From the NCBI RefSeq assembly GCF_049319665.1, contig NZ_JBMOUD010000006.1:62001-126000 (forward strand): a DNA stretch of 64,000 bases. The letters are read 5' to 3'. The position numbers and the translations under genes were made by a program. Below the pieces are notes generated by a model. It was not told where the DNA came from. It ran no database searches and was given only the letters and a program-made list of their open reading frames with translations. The stretch comes from JBMOUD01 sp049319665 (GTDB lineage: Bacteria; Pseudomonadota; Gammaproteobacteria; Enterobacterales; Enterobacteriaceae). Of the stretch, positions 35,435 to 44,956 are shown one piece after another (within the stretch, counting starts at the first letter, position 1; every line of letters begins with the position of its first letter).

Positions 35435-36430
35435 TTATTTGGAGATATGAGAGATCAGATCCAGAACTTTGTTTGAGTAACCAGTTTCGTTATCGTACCA
35501 AGAAACCAGTTTCACAAAGGTGTCGCTCAGTGCGATACCCGCTTTAGCATCGAATACAGAAGTCAGTTTTTCACCGTTGAAATCGGTAGAAACTACTTCG
35601 TCTTCTGTGTAACCCAGAATACCTTTCAGCTCGCCTTCAGATGCTTCTTTCAGCGCCGCACAAATTTCTTTGTAAGAAGCTGGTTTTGCCAGACGTGCAG
35701 TCAGGTCAACAACAGAAACGTTAGGGGTAGGAACGCGGAACGCCATACCAGTCAGTTTACCGTTCAGTTCTGGGATAACTTTACCTACTGCTTTAGCAGC
35801 ACCGGTAGAAGAAGGGATGATGTTCTGGGATGCGCCGCGGCCGCCGCGCCAGTCTTTGTGAGACGGGCCATCAACGGTTTTCTGTGTTGCGGTAGTGGCG
35901 TGAACAGTGGTCATCAGTGCTTCAACGATGCCGAACTTGTCGTTGATGACTTTAGCCAGTGGAGCCAAGCAGTTGGTGGTACAAGATGCGTTAGAAACGA
36001 TTTCTTGGCCAGCGTAAGCTTTGTGGTTCACGCCCATAACGAACATTGGGGTGTCATCTTTAGATGGGCCAGTCAGAACAACTTTCTTAGCGCCAGCTGC
36101 GATGTGCTTACGTGCAGTTTCGTCGGTCAGGAACAGACCGGTTGCTTCTGCTACTACGTCAACATTCACTTCATTCCATTTCAGGTTTGCTGGGTCACGC
36201 TCAGCGGTAACACGAATGGTTTTGCCGTTAACGACCAGATGACCGTCTTTAACTTCAACGGTACCGTTGAAACGACCGTGAGTTGAGTCATACTTAAGCA
36301 TGTACGCCATGTAGTCAGCGTCCAACAGATCGTTGATTGCAACGATTTCGATGTCAGAACGTTCTTGAGCAGCACGGAAAACAATGCGACCGATACGGCC
36401 AAAACCGTTGATACCTACTTTGATAGTCAT
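35435..36430 (-). CDS. gapA: Glyceraldehyde-3-phosphate dehydrogenase A
   Basis: A glycolytic enzyme oxidising glyceraldehyde-3-phosphate with NAD+. The NAD site is GINGFGRIGR at the start. The catalytic Cys is in SNASCTTNCLAP near 149, with the conserved His in MTTVHATTATQ near 177. The 331-residue length matches E. coli, and codon choice is highly biased as expected of an abundant enzyme. The start is the ATG at 36430; an in-frame ATG three codons earlier is less family-like. A perfect CRP-type palindrome lies about 210 bases upstream. Confidence 0.97.
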   Translation of the reverse strand: MTIKVGINGFGRIGRIVFRAAQERSDIEIVAINDLLDADYMAYMLKYDSTHGRFNGTVEVKDGHLVVNGKTIRVTAERDPANLKWNEVNVDVVAEATGLFLTDETARKHIAAGAKKVVLTGPSKDDTPMFVMGVNHKAYAGQEIVSNASCTTNCLAPLAKVINDKFGIVEALMTTVHATTATQKTVDGPSHKDWRGGRGASQNIIPSSTGAAKAVGKVIPELNGKLTGMAFRVPTPNVSVVDLTARLAKPASYKEICAALKEASEGELKGILGYTEDEVVSTDFNGEKLTSVFDAKAGIALSDTFVKLVSWYDNETGYSNKVLDLISHISK

Positions 36431-36640
36431 ATATTCCACCAGCTAATTTATAGTGAATAAAAGGTTGGTTGTAAAATTACAAAAACCTTGCTGAGCGTCA
36501 AGCGGAATCGTGTCAATTGTTGCTGTAAGTCAAAGCTCCGACTCACTATTGCTTGCAAATTGCACGTTTCGTTTCTAAAAGTCAGTTGCTGTCTATATTG
36601 GGGGTTCTTGCCCGATATTAAACACCGGTTGGTTCAAATA

Positions 36641-36656
36641 TGTGATCTAAATCACA
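36641..36656. promoter_or_regulatory. CRP-type site between gapA and msrB
   Basis: TGTGATCTAAATCACA matches the CRP consensus half-sites (TGTGA-N6-TCACA) perfectly. It sits in the 350-base gap between divergent gapA and msrB. E. coli gapA is CRP-controlled, so the site may act on gapA, on msrB or on both. Confidence 0.75.
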
Positions 36657-36780
36657 AGCAATGAACCGTTAGTGTTGCAGCGAGTCAGTTTAGGTCAAAA
36701 TCGACAGACTTAGTGTTAATTTTTTGTTAGAATATACAGTTATTTTAGTTGCTTTTCTTACTGAGCAGAGAATCATTACC

Positions 36781-37194
36781 ATGACTAACGACGCTAAAAA
36801 TAACAATCAGCCCCTGCAATTAACTGAAATCCAGCATTATGTGACGCAAGAAAGAGGGACTGAACGCCCTTACACCGGTAAATTACTGCACAACAAGCGC
36901 GAAGGTATCTATCACTGCCTGTGCTGCAACGCACCGCTATTTTATTCTGATACTAAGTATGAATCAGGCTGCGGCTGGCCAAGTTTCTACCAGCCTGTCA
37001 CCCACGACGCCATTAACTACCTCACTGATAACACTCACAATATGGAGCGAGTAGAAATTCGCTGTGCGCAGTGTGATGCGCATTTAGGCCATGTATTCCC
37101 CGACGGTCCGCAGCCGACCGGTGAGCGCTATTGTGTGAACTCTGCGTCAATGAGCTTTACCGACGGTGAGAACGGCGAACGTACCGCTGGCTAA
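36781..37194 (+). CDS. msrB: Peptide methionine (R)-S-oxide reductase MsrB
   Basis: Reduces methionine-R-sulfoxide in proteins. The two zinc CXXC pairs are CLCC and CAQC. The conserved core string GCGWPSFYQPV and the catalytic Cys in GERYCVNSASM are present. The start at 36781 (MTNDAKNNN) gives 137 residues as in E. coli. It is followed by yeaC in the same direction, and is divergent from gapA. Confidence 0.95.
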   Translation: MTNDAKNNNQPLQLTEIQHYVTQERGTERPYTGKLLHNKREGIYHCLCCNAPLFYSDTKYESGCGWPSFYQPVTHDAINYLTDNTHNMERVEIRCAQCDAHLGHVFPDGPQPTGERYCVNSASMSFTDGENGERTAG

Positions 37195-37300
37195 TACGCG
37201 TTGCGTGTTGTAATTTTAACGACAAAATCGATTCAGCTTTGGCTGTTCAATGACGTGACGAATAGCCTGCGGGCAAAATAAGTCACGTGGGGAAGCGAAG

Positions 37301-37573
37301 ATGGAAGTAAACGAATTAATCGGCGTGATGACACCTGAGATCTACCAGCGTTTAGTGCTGGCGGTAGAATTAGGTAAATGGCCAGATGGCGTAAGACTCA
37401 CGCCGGAACAGAAAGAATACAGCTTGCAGGCCGTGATGCTATATCAGGCCCGCCACAATGTTGATGCACAGCACATGACAGTCGGTACTGACGGGCAGAT
37501 TGTCACTAAAAGCAAACAAGAGTTGAAACAACAGTTTAGCCAGGATGCACTGATCCGCCTTAAACCTGAATAA
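37301..37573 (+). CDS. yeaC: DUF1315 protein YeaC
   Basis: The 90-residue protein (MEVNELIGVMTPEIYQRLVLA ... GKWPDGVRLTPEQKEYSLQAVMLYQARHN) belongs to DUF1315, of unknown function, with no membrane segments or catalytic motif. It has a good Shine-Dalgarno, GGGGAAG, and sits behind msrB as in E. coli, 106 bases away; cotranscription is likely but not shown. Confidence 0.9.
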   Translation: MEVNELIGVMTPEIYQRLVLAVELGKWPDGVRLTPEQKEYSLQAVMLYQARHNVDAQHMTVGTDGQIVTKSKQELKQQFSQDALIRLKPE

Positions 37574-37694
37574 TTTCTCTGTTGTCTGTAGAGGGCGCGG
37601 TACGAAAAATATCCTCCGCGCCACTTCTTAATGTTCGCTTAGTGCTTGGGATGATTCGTCAGCCCGATGTGGTTCATCAAACTAAGGTGTCTCA

Positions 37695-38333
37695 TCAAGC
37701 TAATGTGCTGAGCCAGGTTTGCAGGGTTTGTATTTGTGCCCCCGCTTGCTGCATGTCGAGAATAGCTTGCTCACCGTCGCTCGCGGCGAGATTAACCGCC
37801 CGACAACCTTCTGCTATCAATGTCACCTGATAGCCTAAACTCAACGCATCCAGCACGCTGAATTTCACGCAGTAATCCGTTGCTAAGCCCATCACCACCA
37901 GATGCGTAATCTGCTGTTGATGCAGCCACTCATCCAAGCCGGTAGCGGCTAATTTTCCATTGTCGAAAAAGGCACTGTAGCTGTCAATATCGGCATTCTG
38001 GCCTTTGTGTACGACAAAAGTTATCGCCGCTTTATTAAGCTCAGGGTGAAAATCGGCCCCAGATTGTTGTTCAATACAGTGTGCTGGCCACCATACCTGT
38101 GGCAAGCCTTCAAGTTCACCTAATGTCCAGGCCTGTTGCCCAGAATTCACGGCAAAACTGCGATGATTTTCCGGGTGCCAGTCTTGCGAGGCAACGATGT
38201 GCCAACCTGCGTTACTACAGGCCGCAATAGCCTGATTGGCAACCGCAATAGTCTGGTCGCCTTCAGTCACTGCTAACGCACCGCCGGGGCAGAAATCATT
38301 TTGCAGGTCGATCAGTAGTAGTGCTGATGTCAT
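37695..38333 (-). CDS. pncA: Nicotinamidase PncA
   Basis: Hydrolyses nicotinamide to nicotinic acid in NAD salvage. The triad is visible: Asp in LLLIDLQNDFCPGG, Lys in FVVHKGQNADIDSYSAF and the nucleophile Cys in GLATDYCVKF; metal-binding residues are in ASQDWHPENHRSF. The start at 38333 has AAAGGAGG upstream; an earlier in-frame ATG would put the binding site inside the gene. Downstream of ansA on the same strand, with two ERIC copies in between. Confidence 0.94.
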   Translation of the reverse strand: MTSALLLIDLQNDFCPGGALAVTEGDQTIAVANQAIAACSNAGWHIVASQDWHPENHRSFAVNSGQQAWTLGELEGLPQVWWPAHCIEQQSGADFHPELNKAAITFVVHKGQNADIDSYSAFFDNGKLAATGLDEWLHQQQITHLVVMGLATDYCVKFSVLDALSLGYQVTLIAEGCRAVNLAASDGEQAILDMQQAGAQIQTLQTWLSTLA

Positions 38334-38344
38334 CTTGCCTCCTT

Positions 38345-38467
<123 letters not shown>

Positions 38468-38468
38468 G

Positions 38469-38590
38469 TATCCGTCATACTTGGGGCTGTCTCTGTGTTG
38501 GCTGCGTTCACTCGCCCGAATCACTTACTTGAGTAAGCTCATCGAGACTTGTTCACTTGCCGTCTTGATACAGCCCCAATTATTTAGGCG
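38469..38590. repeat. ERIC element, tandem copy 2
   Basis: It follows copy 1 directly. The two differ at only a few positions (for example TGCGTTCACTCGCC against TACGTTCACTCGTC) and share the orientation. This copy ends 12 bases from the ansA stop, so both sit in the ansA-pncA intercistronic region. Confidence 0.88.
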
Positions 38591-38601
38591 AAATGTTTTA
38601 G

Positions 38602-39612
38602 CTATTCTGTTAACTCACCGCGCAAGTCTTGTTGCATCAGGTGGCGGATCTCTTCTGCAGATAGTGACTGGCTTAACAGGTAATGCAATTTGGTTAGCGC
38701 CGCTTCCACTGTCATATCAAAGCCACTGATTACGCCTGAATGGGCAAGGGCATTACCTGTTGCATAGCCACCCATATCCACGCGACCAGAGATACACTGT
38801 GTCAGATTGACCACCACAATACCACGCTCGCTGGCCAGTTTTAGCTCGGCAAGTAAATCGCCTTTTTGTGGCGCATTGCCTACACCATAAGAGCGTAAAA
38901 TCAATGCTTTTACTGGTGTAAGCAGATAGTTACGTACCACTTCGGCGGAAATCCCCGGATAAATCGTTACTACGCCAATGGGCTGCGGGGTGATGTTATG
39001 CACCACTAATTCTGCCGTTGGTGCAGGCAGTGACGGCGTTGCTAAACGGCGAATATGGATACCGGCTTCGAGCAATGGCGTCAGGTTTGGTGAGGCGAAA
39101 GCATCAAAGCCATCTGCGTGTGCTTTGGTGGTTCGATTGCCGCGATATAAACGGTTATTAAAGAACAGCGTTACTTCATTTACCGGGTGGTTGGCGGCGA
39201 TATATAGCGAATTGAGCAGGTTGATTTGCCCATCGGATCGCAACGCTTCGAGCGGAATTTGTGACCCTGTCACTATTACCGGCTTGCCGAGATTCTCCAG
39301 CATGAAAGAGAGCGCAGAAGCGGTAAACGCCATGGTATCGGTGCCGTGCAAAATGACGAAGCCGTCATATTGGTCATAATGGGCTTTAATATCATCAGCG
39401 ATATGCTGCCAATCTTCTGGCGTCATATCAGATGAGTCCATCAGGGGGGCATATTCTTTGATGGTAAAATCAGGCATTTCTGGGCGATGGAATTCAGGCA
39501 TCAGCGCCAGTTGACGTTGTAGGTGACCAGAGACAGGGATATAGCCCTGTTCAGAACGCTGCATACCGATAGTACCGCCGGTGTAAGCAACGTAAATAGA
39601 TTTCTTATTCAT
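38602..39612 (-). CDS. ansA: L-asparaginase I (cytoplasmic)
   Basis: Hydrolyses asparagine to aspartate and ammonia. The N-terminal catalytic Thr is in YVAYTGGTIGM, the second in HGTDTMAF (around residue 90), with the Asp-Lys pair in VTGSQIPLE/RGNRTTK. There is no signal peptide, in keeping with type I. At 336 residues it is of normal length. E. coli ansA-pncA is an operon, and the order is kept here with ERIC elements inserted. Confidence 0.94.
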   Translation of the reverse strand: MNKKSIYVAYTGGTIGMQRSEQGYIPVSGHLQRQLALMPEFHRPEMPDFTIKEYAPLMDSSDMTPEDWQHIADDIKAHYDQYDGFVILHGTDTMAFTASALSFMLENLGKPVIVTGSQIPLEALRSDGQINLLNSLYIAANHPVNEVTLFFNNRLYRGNRTTKAHADGFDAFASPNLTPLLEAGIHIRRLATPSLPAPTAELVVHNITPQPIGVVTIYPGISAEVVRNYLLTPVKALILRSYGVGNAPQKGDLLAELKLASERGIVVVNLTQCISGRVDMGGYATGNALAHSGVISGFDMTVEAALTKLHYLLSQSLSAEEIRHLMQQDLRGELTE

Positions 39613-39704
39613 TAATAATATTCTTAAATTGTTGTTCTTAAGTTCAATAGCCAGACAGGCCAGGTGGGGGAATTATAGAGGTATAGTTGTCATACTTGAA
39701 GCCA

Positions 39705-39738
39705 CAAAAAAATGGCCCCTTTGCAGGAGCCATTTCCG
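39705..39738 (-). terminator. Terminator of sppA
   Basis: On the minus strand AATGGCTCC/GGGGCCATT pair around TGCAAA with one mismatch and are followed by seven Ts. It is 26 bases after the sppA stop. Confidence 0.8.
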
Positions 39739-39763
39739 ATATTTCGCTATTTACTGACAGTGA

Positions 39764-41620
39764 TTATTTTACTTCACCGCAGGTCAGGCACAACGCATAG
39801 CGATTTTGCGGATCGTTCATGTTATTGAACAGGTCGGCTTGTGAACGCATTTGCAGTGCAACTTGTGCGACTGGCGCTGGCAGATAAGCTTGTGCAACGG
39901 CAGGCAACATCGCATAAACCGAAGCATTAACCTGAGAGAAGATAAGATCAGTCAGGCTTGGCTGGCTGGTAAACCAGTTCAGCTTCCATTTTGGCAATTT
40001 CGCCAGCTCAGCGGCTTTTTTAACAGCATCGTCAAAGTCACCTAACTGATCGACCAATCCGTTGTTTTTCGCATCGGTACCAATCCATACATGTCCTTGA
40101 GCAATCTGGTCGATTTGTTCAGGCGTTTTATTGCGTGATTTGGCCACCAAATCAAGGAAGGTTTTATAACCGTTCTCGATGTTCATCTGCATCATCTGCG
40201 AGAACTCTGGTGGTAAAGCTTTGGTAACAGCAATATCAGCCAACGGGGAGGTTGCAACGCCATCAGTATGTACGCCGAACTGACCCAATGTGTCCTGATA
40301 GGTATTGATCACGCCAAAGATACCGATTGAGCCGGTGAGGGTACTTGGGCTGGCAATGATGTAATTGGCTGGGGTTGAGATCCAATAGCCGCCTGAAGCC
40401 GCCATGCCACCCATCGATACCACCACAGGTTTTCCTGCAGCTCTCGCCGCGGCAAGTTCAGAGCGAATAACTTCTGAAGCACTCACGCTGCCGCCTGGGC
40501 TGTTAACGCGGAAGACAATCGCTTTGATTTTCGGATCTAAACGCGCCTGGCGAATTTGGTCCGCGGTTGTATCGCCGCCAACATCACCTGGCTGCTCTTG
40601 ACCGTCGATAATCGCACCATTAGCGAAGATAACCGCAATCTGTGGATCTTTGCTATCTGGCTTCGGCGCAGGTGCATAATCGTAGATGCTGGTGTAGTTG
40701 AAATCTTTGTCTTGTTTGTTCCAGCCAAAGGCTTTCACCATATCTTGCTCAGCTTCACCACGAGACGTTAGCGCATCAACTAATTTGTTCTTCAGCGCAT
40801 ATTCTGCGGTATTGCCGCCCACTTGCTGCAATGCTGTAAGCATTGCTGTCGCACCTGGGAATAGTTGCTCTGGTGTCAGTTGGCGGTTAGCAGAGACGGT
40901 ATTGAGATAATTACTCCATAGCGCACCAACCCAACGGCTATCGGCATCACGAGCGGCAGGCGACATATCATCGCGCATTAATGGCTCAACGGCGGATTTA
41001 TACGTGCCTACACGGAAAATATTGGTCGTGACTTTGAGCTTATCGAGCAAGCTTTTGTAATACAGCGTGTTGGTCGCAAAACCATGCAAGTCGACCATAC
41101 CCTGCGGCGACAGGTAGATTTTGTTCGCGAAGCTGGCCAGATAGTATTGCGTCTGGTTATAGCTGTCGCCAACGGCATAGATTGGTTTACCCGAGTCACG
41201 GAATTCACGCAGGGCTTTGCCAATATATTGCAGCGAAGCCTGATCGGTACCCGTGAAGTCACTCAAAGACAGCACCATACCGGTGATGTTCTTATCATCT
41301 TTTGCCTGGCGAATAGTGTCGACCAAGTCAAACAGGGAATTCTCTTGCAGACGGTTGCTTGATGTGCCCAATAATTCACGCCCAAATTGGCGCATTTTAT
41401 TGTTCACAGAGGGTTTATCGACTACAGAACCGCTGAGATTGACTAACAGCGCACCTTTAGTTGGCGTATCGGCAGGTTTAGACTGCAAACCGAAGTACAA
41501 ACCTACGCCCAGCAGAATAAGCAGAATAAGAAACAGATTGAGGATAAATTCTCTTACAAAGTTAAGCAGACGCCAGGTCCACTTAAAAAAACCGGCGATA
41601 ATTCGCCATAATGTATGCAT
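39764..41620 (-). CDS. sppA: Signal peptide peptidase A
   Basis: A membrane-anchored serine/lysine protease that degrades cleaved signal peptides at the periplasmic face. It has an N-terminal membrane anchor (about residues 20-46, FILNLFLILLILLGVG), the catalytic Lys region FRVGTYKSAVEP near residue 207 and the catalytic Ser in GGMAASGGYWIS near 410. At 618 residues from the ATG at 41620 it equals E. coli. GGAG 6 bases upstream supports this start over a GTG two codons earlier. Confidence 0.95.
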   Translation of the reverse strand: MHTLWRIIAGFFKWTWRLLNFVREFILNLFLILLILLGVGLYFGLQSKPADTPTKGALLVNLSGSVVDKPSVNNKMRQFGRELLGTSSNRLQENSLFDLVDTIRQAKDDKNITGMVLSLSDFTGTDQASLQYIGKALREFRDSGKPIYAVGDSYNQTQYYLASFANKIYLSPQGMVDLHGFATNTLYYKSLLDKLKVTTNIFRVGTYKSAVEPLMRDDMSPAARDADSRWVGALWSNYLNTVSANRQLTPEQLFPGATAMLTALQQVGGNTAEYALKNKLVDALTSRGEAEQDMVKAFGWNKQDKDFNYTSIYDYAPAPKPDSKDPQIAVIFANGAIIDGQEQPGDVGGDTTADQIRQARLDPKIKAIVFRVNSPGGSVSASEVIRSELAAARAAGKPVVVSMGGMAASGGYWISTPANYIIASPSTLTGSIGIFGVINTYQDTLGQFGVHTDGVATSPLADIAVTKALPPEFSQMMQMNIENGYKTFLDLVAKSRNKTPEQIDQIAQGHVWIGTDAKNNGLVDQLGDFDDAVKKAAELAKLPKWKLNWFTSQPSLTDLIFSQVNASVYAMLPAVAQAYLPAPVAQVALQMRSQADLFNNMNDPQNRYALCLTCGEVK

Positions 41621-41802
41621 GTTCACTCCATGAAGAGAGATAAAGTCTGGTTATCCTAATGACCTATAGCTAAAAAGTCAGCTTTAAATCATGTCAGGAT
41701 TTAGCAGACGTTTAGGTAGTCGTTAGCAACGTCGGCCTAATGTATGTTAACTTAAGCGTAATGAGATTCATTATTAACAAAATTCATTATCAGGAGAGAG
41801 AC

Positions 41803-42354
41803 ATGCAAGCCCTGGACCTACTGTTAAACCGCCGTTCTGCTTCTCGCCTTGCGGCACCAGCGCCTGCCGGTGTTGCACTGCAAAATATTATCAATGCTGG
41901 AATGCGTGCTCCTGATCATGGTGCACTCCAACCTTGGCGCTTTATTATTGCTGAAAACGACGGTTTGCAACGCTTTAGCCATGTATTAAAAGCAGCGGCC
42001 GAAGCCGATGGAATGGATGAGCAGGCCATTGAAAAAGCCACTCAGGCTCCTTTCCGTGCGCCGCAAATCATCACCATTATTGCTGCTTGTAAAGAGAGCG
42101 CAAAGGTTCCTGAGTGGGAGCAAGTGATCTCCGCAGGTTGTGCCGTGCATGCTATGCAGATGGCAGCACTGGCGCAAGGATTCAACGGTATTTGGCGCAC
42201 CGGCGCTTGGACCGATCACGCGATTGTCCGTGAAGCGTTAGGCTGTGGCGAGAAAGATAAAATCGTAGGTTTCCTCTATTTAGGCACTCCGCAATTAAAA
42301 GCCAGCGCGCAGGTGACATCGGTAGATAGTTCGGCGTTTGTCAGCTATTTTTAA
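41803..42354 (+). CDS. ydjA: Nitroreductase family protein YdjA
   Basis: A small (183-residue) FMN-dependent nitroreductase-like protein: NRRSASRLAAPAP at the start, AGMRAPDHGALQPWRFI for FMN binding, and GIWRTGAWTDHAIVREALG. The physiological substrate is unknown. The start at 41803 has AGGAGAG upstream. In E. coli selD and topB follow; here topB follows directly after a 330-base gap. Confidence 0.92.
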   Translation: MQALDLLLNRRSASRLAAPAPAGVALQNIINAGMRAPDHGALQPWRFIIAENDGLQRFSHVLKAAAEADGMDEQAIEKATQAPFRAPQIITIIAACKESAKVPEWEQVISAGCAVHAMQMAALAQGFNGIWRTGAWTDHAIVREALGCGEKDKIVGFLYLGTPQLKASAQVTSVDSSAFVSYF

Positions 42355-42686
42355 TCGACATTATTAATGATTAACTATCGATCATAATATAAGTCGTTCG
42401 ATTATCAGGCAGCCATTTGGCTGCCTGAATTGTTTGTTGCAGGTTAAAATTCTGCGGGAAATATTCTGATAACGCATTGTTTCGTTGTTTTTGTGAGCGG
42501 GCGTGATCATTACGCGCGTTTCCTGACTTACCAATTGCGTTCTCAACCGCTAACATAGGCGACCTGCCGAACTGTCTGCCAGATGTGCAGATAGAGTTCC
42601 ATGTCATATCAGAAGGGAAACACATTGATAGCAATAAACTCTGAACACTTCACCGACTCTATTCTGTTAGCTGAGAGCCTGGCCTA
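42355..42686. other. Gap between ydjA and topB; no selD
   Basis: E. coli has selD here. I read no SelD-like sequence, intact or decayed, in either strand. A hairpin CAGGCAGCCA/TGGCTGCCTG (42406-42427) may end ydjA. A minus-strand frame (42371-42634) has no ribosome binding site and no recognisable domain. Confidence 0.6.
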
Positions 42687-44624
42687 ATGCGCTTGTTTAT
42701 TGCCGAAAAACCCAGTCTTGCCCGTGCGATTGCCGATGTTTTGCCCAAGCCGCATCGTCGTGGAGATGGCTATATCGCTTGTGGAAATAATGATGTTGTC
42801 ACCTGGTGTGTTGGCCACCTATTGGAACAGGCACAACCTGATGCTTATGACAGTCGCTTTGCCCGCTGGTCTCTAGAAGACTTACCCATCATCCCTGATA
42901 AATGGCGTTTGCTGCCAAGGCCTTCGGTCAGCAAACAGCTCAATGTCATCAAAACATTATTACAAGATGCCAGCCAAGTGATCCACGCCGGTGACCCCGA
43001 TCGTGAAGGACAGTTGCTGGTGGATGAAGTACTGGATTATCTTGAACTCACCGCGGAAAAACGGCAAAACGTTCAGCGCTGTCTGATTAATGACCTTAAC
43101 CCGCAGGCGGTGGAACGTGCGGTAGAGCGCCTGCGCTCAAACCGTGATTTTATTCCGCTATGTGTATCCGCATTGGCCCGGGCTCGCGCTGACTGGTTAT
43201 ATGGCATCAATATGACCCGTGCTTATACCATTTTAGGTCGCAATGCCGGCTATAACGGCGTCTTGTCGGTTGGGCGTGTACAAACGCCGGTATTAGGTCT
43301 GGTCGTTCGGCGTGATGAAGACATTGAAAATTTCGTCCCGAAAGATTTCTTTGAAGTTCGTGCTCATATCGTGACGCCTGCTGACGAGCGTTTTGTGGCC
43401 ATTTGGCAGCCGAGTGAATCTTGCGAACCTTATCAGGATGAAGAAGGGCGTTTATTACATCGTCCATTGGCCGATCATGTGGTGACGCGTATCGGCGGAC
43501 AGCCGGCGATTGTTACCGGTTATAATGATAAACGCGAGCCAGATACCGCACCGCTGCCATTTTCGCTTTCTGCATTGCAAATTGAAGGCGCAAAGGCCTT
43601 TGGCCTGAGCGCTCAGCAAATTCTGGATATCTGCCAGCGTTTGTATGAAACCCACAAATTAATCACCTATCCGCGTTCGGATTGTCGATATCTGCCGGAA
43701 GAGCATTTTGCCGGGCGTCACGCGGTATTAAACGCGATTTCCATCCACCAACCAGATCTATTGCCACAACCGGTGGTTGACAGCGATCGCCGAAATCGTT
43801 GCTGGGATGATAAAAAGGTCGATGCACACCACGCAATTATTCCTACCGCGCGCAGCAGCAAAGTTAATCTTACGCACGATGAAAGTAAGATTTTTGGCCT
43901 AATTGCCCGCCAATATTTAATGCAGTTCTGTCCCGATGCCGTATTCCGCAAATGTGTGATTGATTTAGATATCGCAGGCGGTAAGTTTATAGCCAAGGCA
44001 CGTTTTCTGGCCGATGCGGGATGGCGTACTTTGCTTGGCAGCAAAGAGCGCGATGAAGAGAACGAAGGAACACCGCTGCCGGTTGTTGCCAAAGGGGATG
44101 AATTACTTTGTGAGCGGGGGGAAGTGGTTGAACGCCAGACGCAACCGCCGCGTCCGTTTACCGATGCTACGCTATTATCAGCGATGACCGGTATTGCGCG
44201 TTTTGTGCAAGATAAAGCCCTAAAGAAAATCCTGCGTGCGACCGATGGTTTAGGGACTGAGGCTACGCGTGCTGGGATTATTGAATTACTGTTCCGACGC
44301 GAGTTCTTATATAAAAAGGGGCGTTATATCCATTCGAGCGAGACAGGCAGAGCCTTGATTCACTCGCTACCGGATATTGCTGCCCGCCCGGATATGACCG
44401 CTGACTGGGAATCAACTTTGACCCGTATCAGCGAGAAAAACTGTCGCTATCAGGATTTTATGCAGCCTCTGGAGATGACATTGCAAGACTTGATCGTTCA
44501 GGCCAAGCGTAATCGTGTGTCGCCTGCGTTTCGCAGTCTCTCGGCAAAACCGAAAACAGCGGCGCCAAATAAGCGCCGTAAACCCTCGTCAAAAGTGAAG
44601 GATACGAAACAAAATGATGAATAA
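42687..44624 (+). CDS. topB: DNA topoisomerase III
   Basis: A type IA topoisomerase that decatenates single-stranded or gapped DNA. It has the Toprim acidic motifs in MRLFIAEKPSLARAI and HAGDPDREGQLLVDEVL. The active-site Tyr is in LITYPRSDCRYLP near residue 328. The C-terminal basic tail (KRRKPSSKVKDTKQ) is present. The 645-residue length is near the family norm. The stop overlaps the ynjH start by a few bases. Confidence 0.96.
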   Translation: MRLFIAEKPSLARAIADVLPKPHRRGDGYIACGNNDVVTWCVGHLLEQAQPDAYDSRFARWSLEDLPIIPDKWRLLPRPSVSKQLNVIKTLLQDASQVIHAGDPDREGQLLVDEVLDYLELTAEKRQNVQRCLINDLNPQAVERAVERLRSNRDFIPLCVSALARARADWLYGINMTRAYTILGRNAGYNGVLSVGRVQTPVLGLVVRRDEDIENFVPKDFFEVRAHIVTPADERFVAIWQPSESCEPYQDEEGRLLHRPLADHVVTRIGGQPAIVTGYNDKREPDTAPLPFSLSALQIEGAKAFGLSAQQILDICQRLYETHKLITYPRSDCRYLPEEHFAGRHAVLNAISIHQPDLLPQPVVDSDRRNRCWDDKKVDAHHAIIPTARSSKVNLTHDESKIFGLIARQYLMQFCPDAVFRKCVIDLDIAGGKFIAKARFLADAGWRTLLGSKERDEENEGTPLPVVAKGDELLCERGEVVERQTQPPRPFTDATLLSAMTGIARFVQDKALKKILRATDGLGTEATRAGIIELLFRREFLYKKGRYIHSSETGRALIHSLPDIAARPDMTADWESTLTRISEKNCRYQDFMQPLEMTLQDLIVQAKRNRVSPAFRSLSAKPKTAAPNKRRKPSSKVKDTKQNDE

Positions 44625-44919
44625 ACGTATGTTTACCTTGTTGTTAGTGGCTTCACTCAGCGCGGCAGTTCCGGCATTAGCCGCACAGCAGGGGTATCGC
44701 CCTGACGTTGCCGTGCAATTACCCGCGGAAGTTTGGGATGCAGGTAACGCCAGCCGCAATGCTGCGCCGCCATGCCATCGCTGCTGTATTTATAATGACC
44801 AGAATTATTCCGAAGGTGCAGTCGTCACGGTAAAAAATGTGGTATTGCAATGCGTACGCGATCCCAATGTGCTCAGTACCGGCGGCGATGATTTACACTG
44901 GCAGCGTTTAGATAAATAA
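44614..44919 (+). CDS. ynjH: DUF1496 small exported protein YnjH
   Basis: This 101-residue protein has an N-terminal signal peptide (MMNKRMFTLLLVASLSAAVPALA) and a cysteine-bearing domain CHRCCIYNDQNYSEGAVVTVKNVVLQC, like E. coli YnjH. Function is unknown. It begins inside the 3' end of topB, which suggests translational coupling. A palindromic terminator follows. Confidence 0.85.
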   Translation: MMNKRMFTLLLVASLSAAVPALAAQQGYRPDVAVQLPAEVWDAGNASRNAAPPCHRCCIYNDQNYSEGAVVTVKNVVLQCVRDPNVLSTGGDDLHWQRLDK

Positions 44920-44926
44920 TCGGACG

Positions 44927-44956
44927 GACCAAGTGACAGTGTCACTTGGTCGTTTA
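44927..44956. terminator. Bidirectional terminator, ynjH / permease
   Basis: GACCAAGTGACA/TGTCACTTGGTC is a perfect 12-bp stem with a one-base centre, with T-rich sequence on the right side. It lies between convergent genes. Confidence 0.8.

Noticed and set aside
39682..39704. Short TATAGTTGTCATACTTGAAGCC segment like an ERIC end
   Set aside because: Only one end is present with no core or partner, so it is at most a remnant.
42371..42634. 87-codon minus-strand frame in the ydjA-topB gap
   Set aside because: No ribosome binding site or known domain; it includes the ydjA hairpin.
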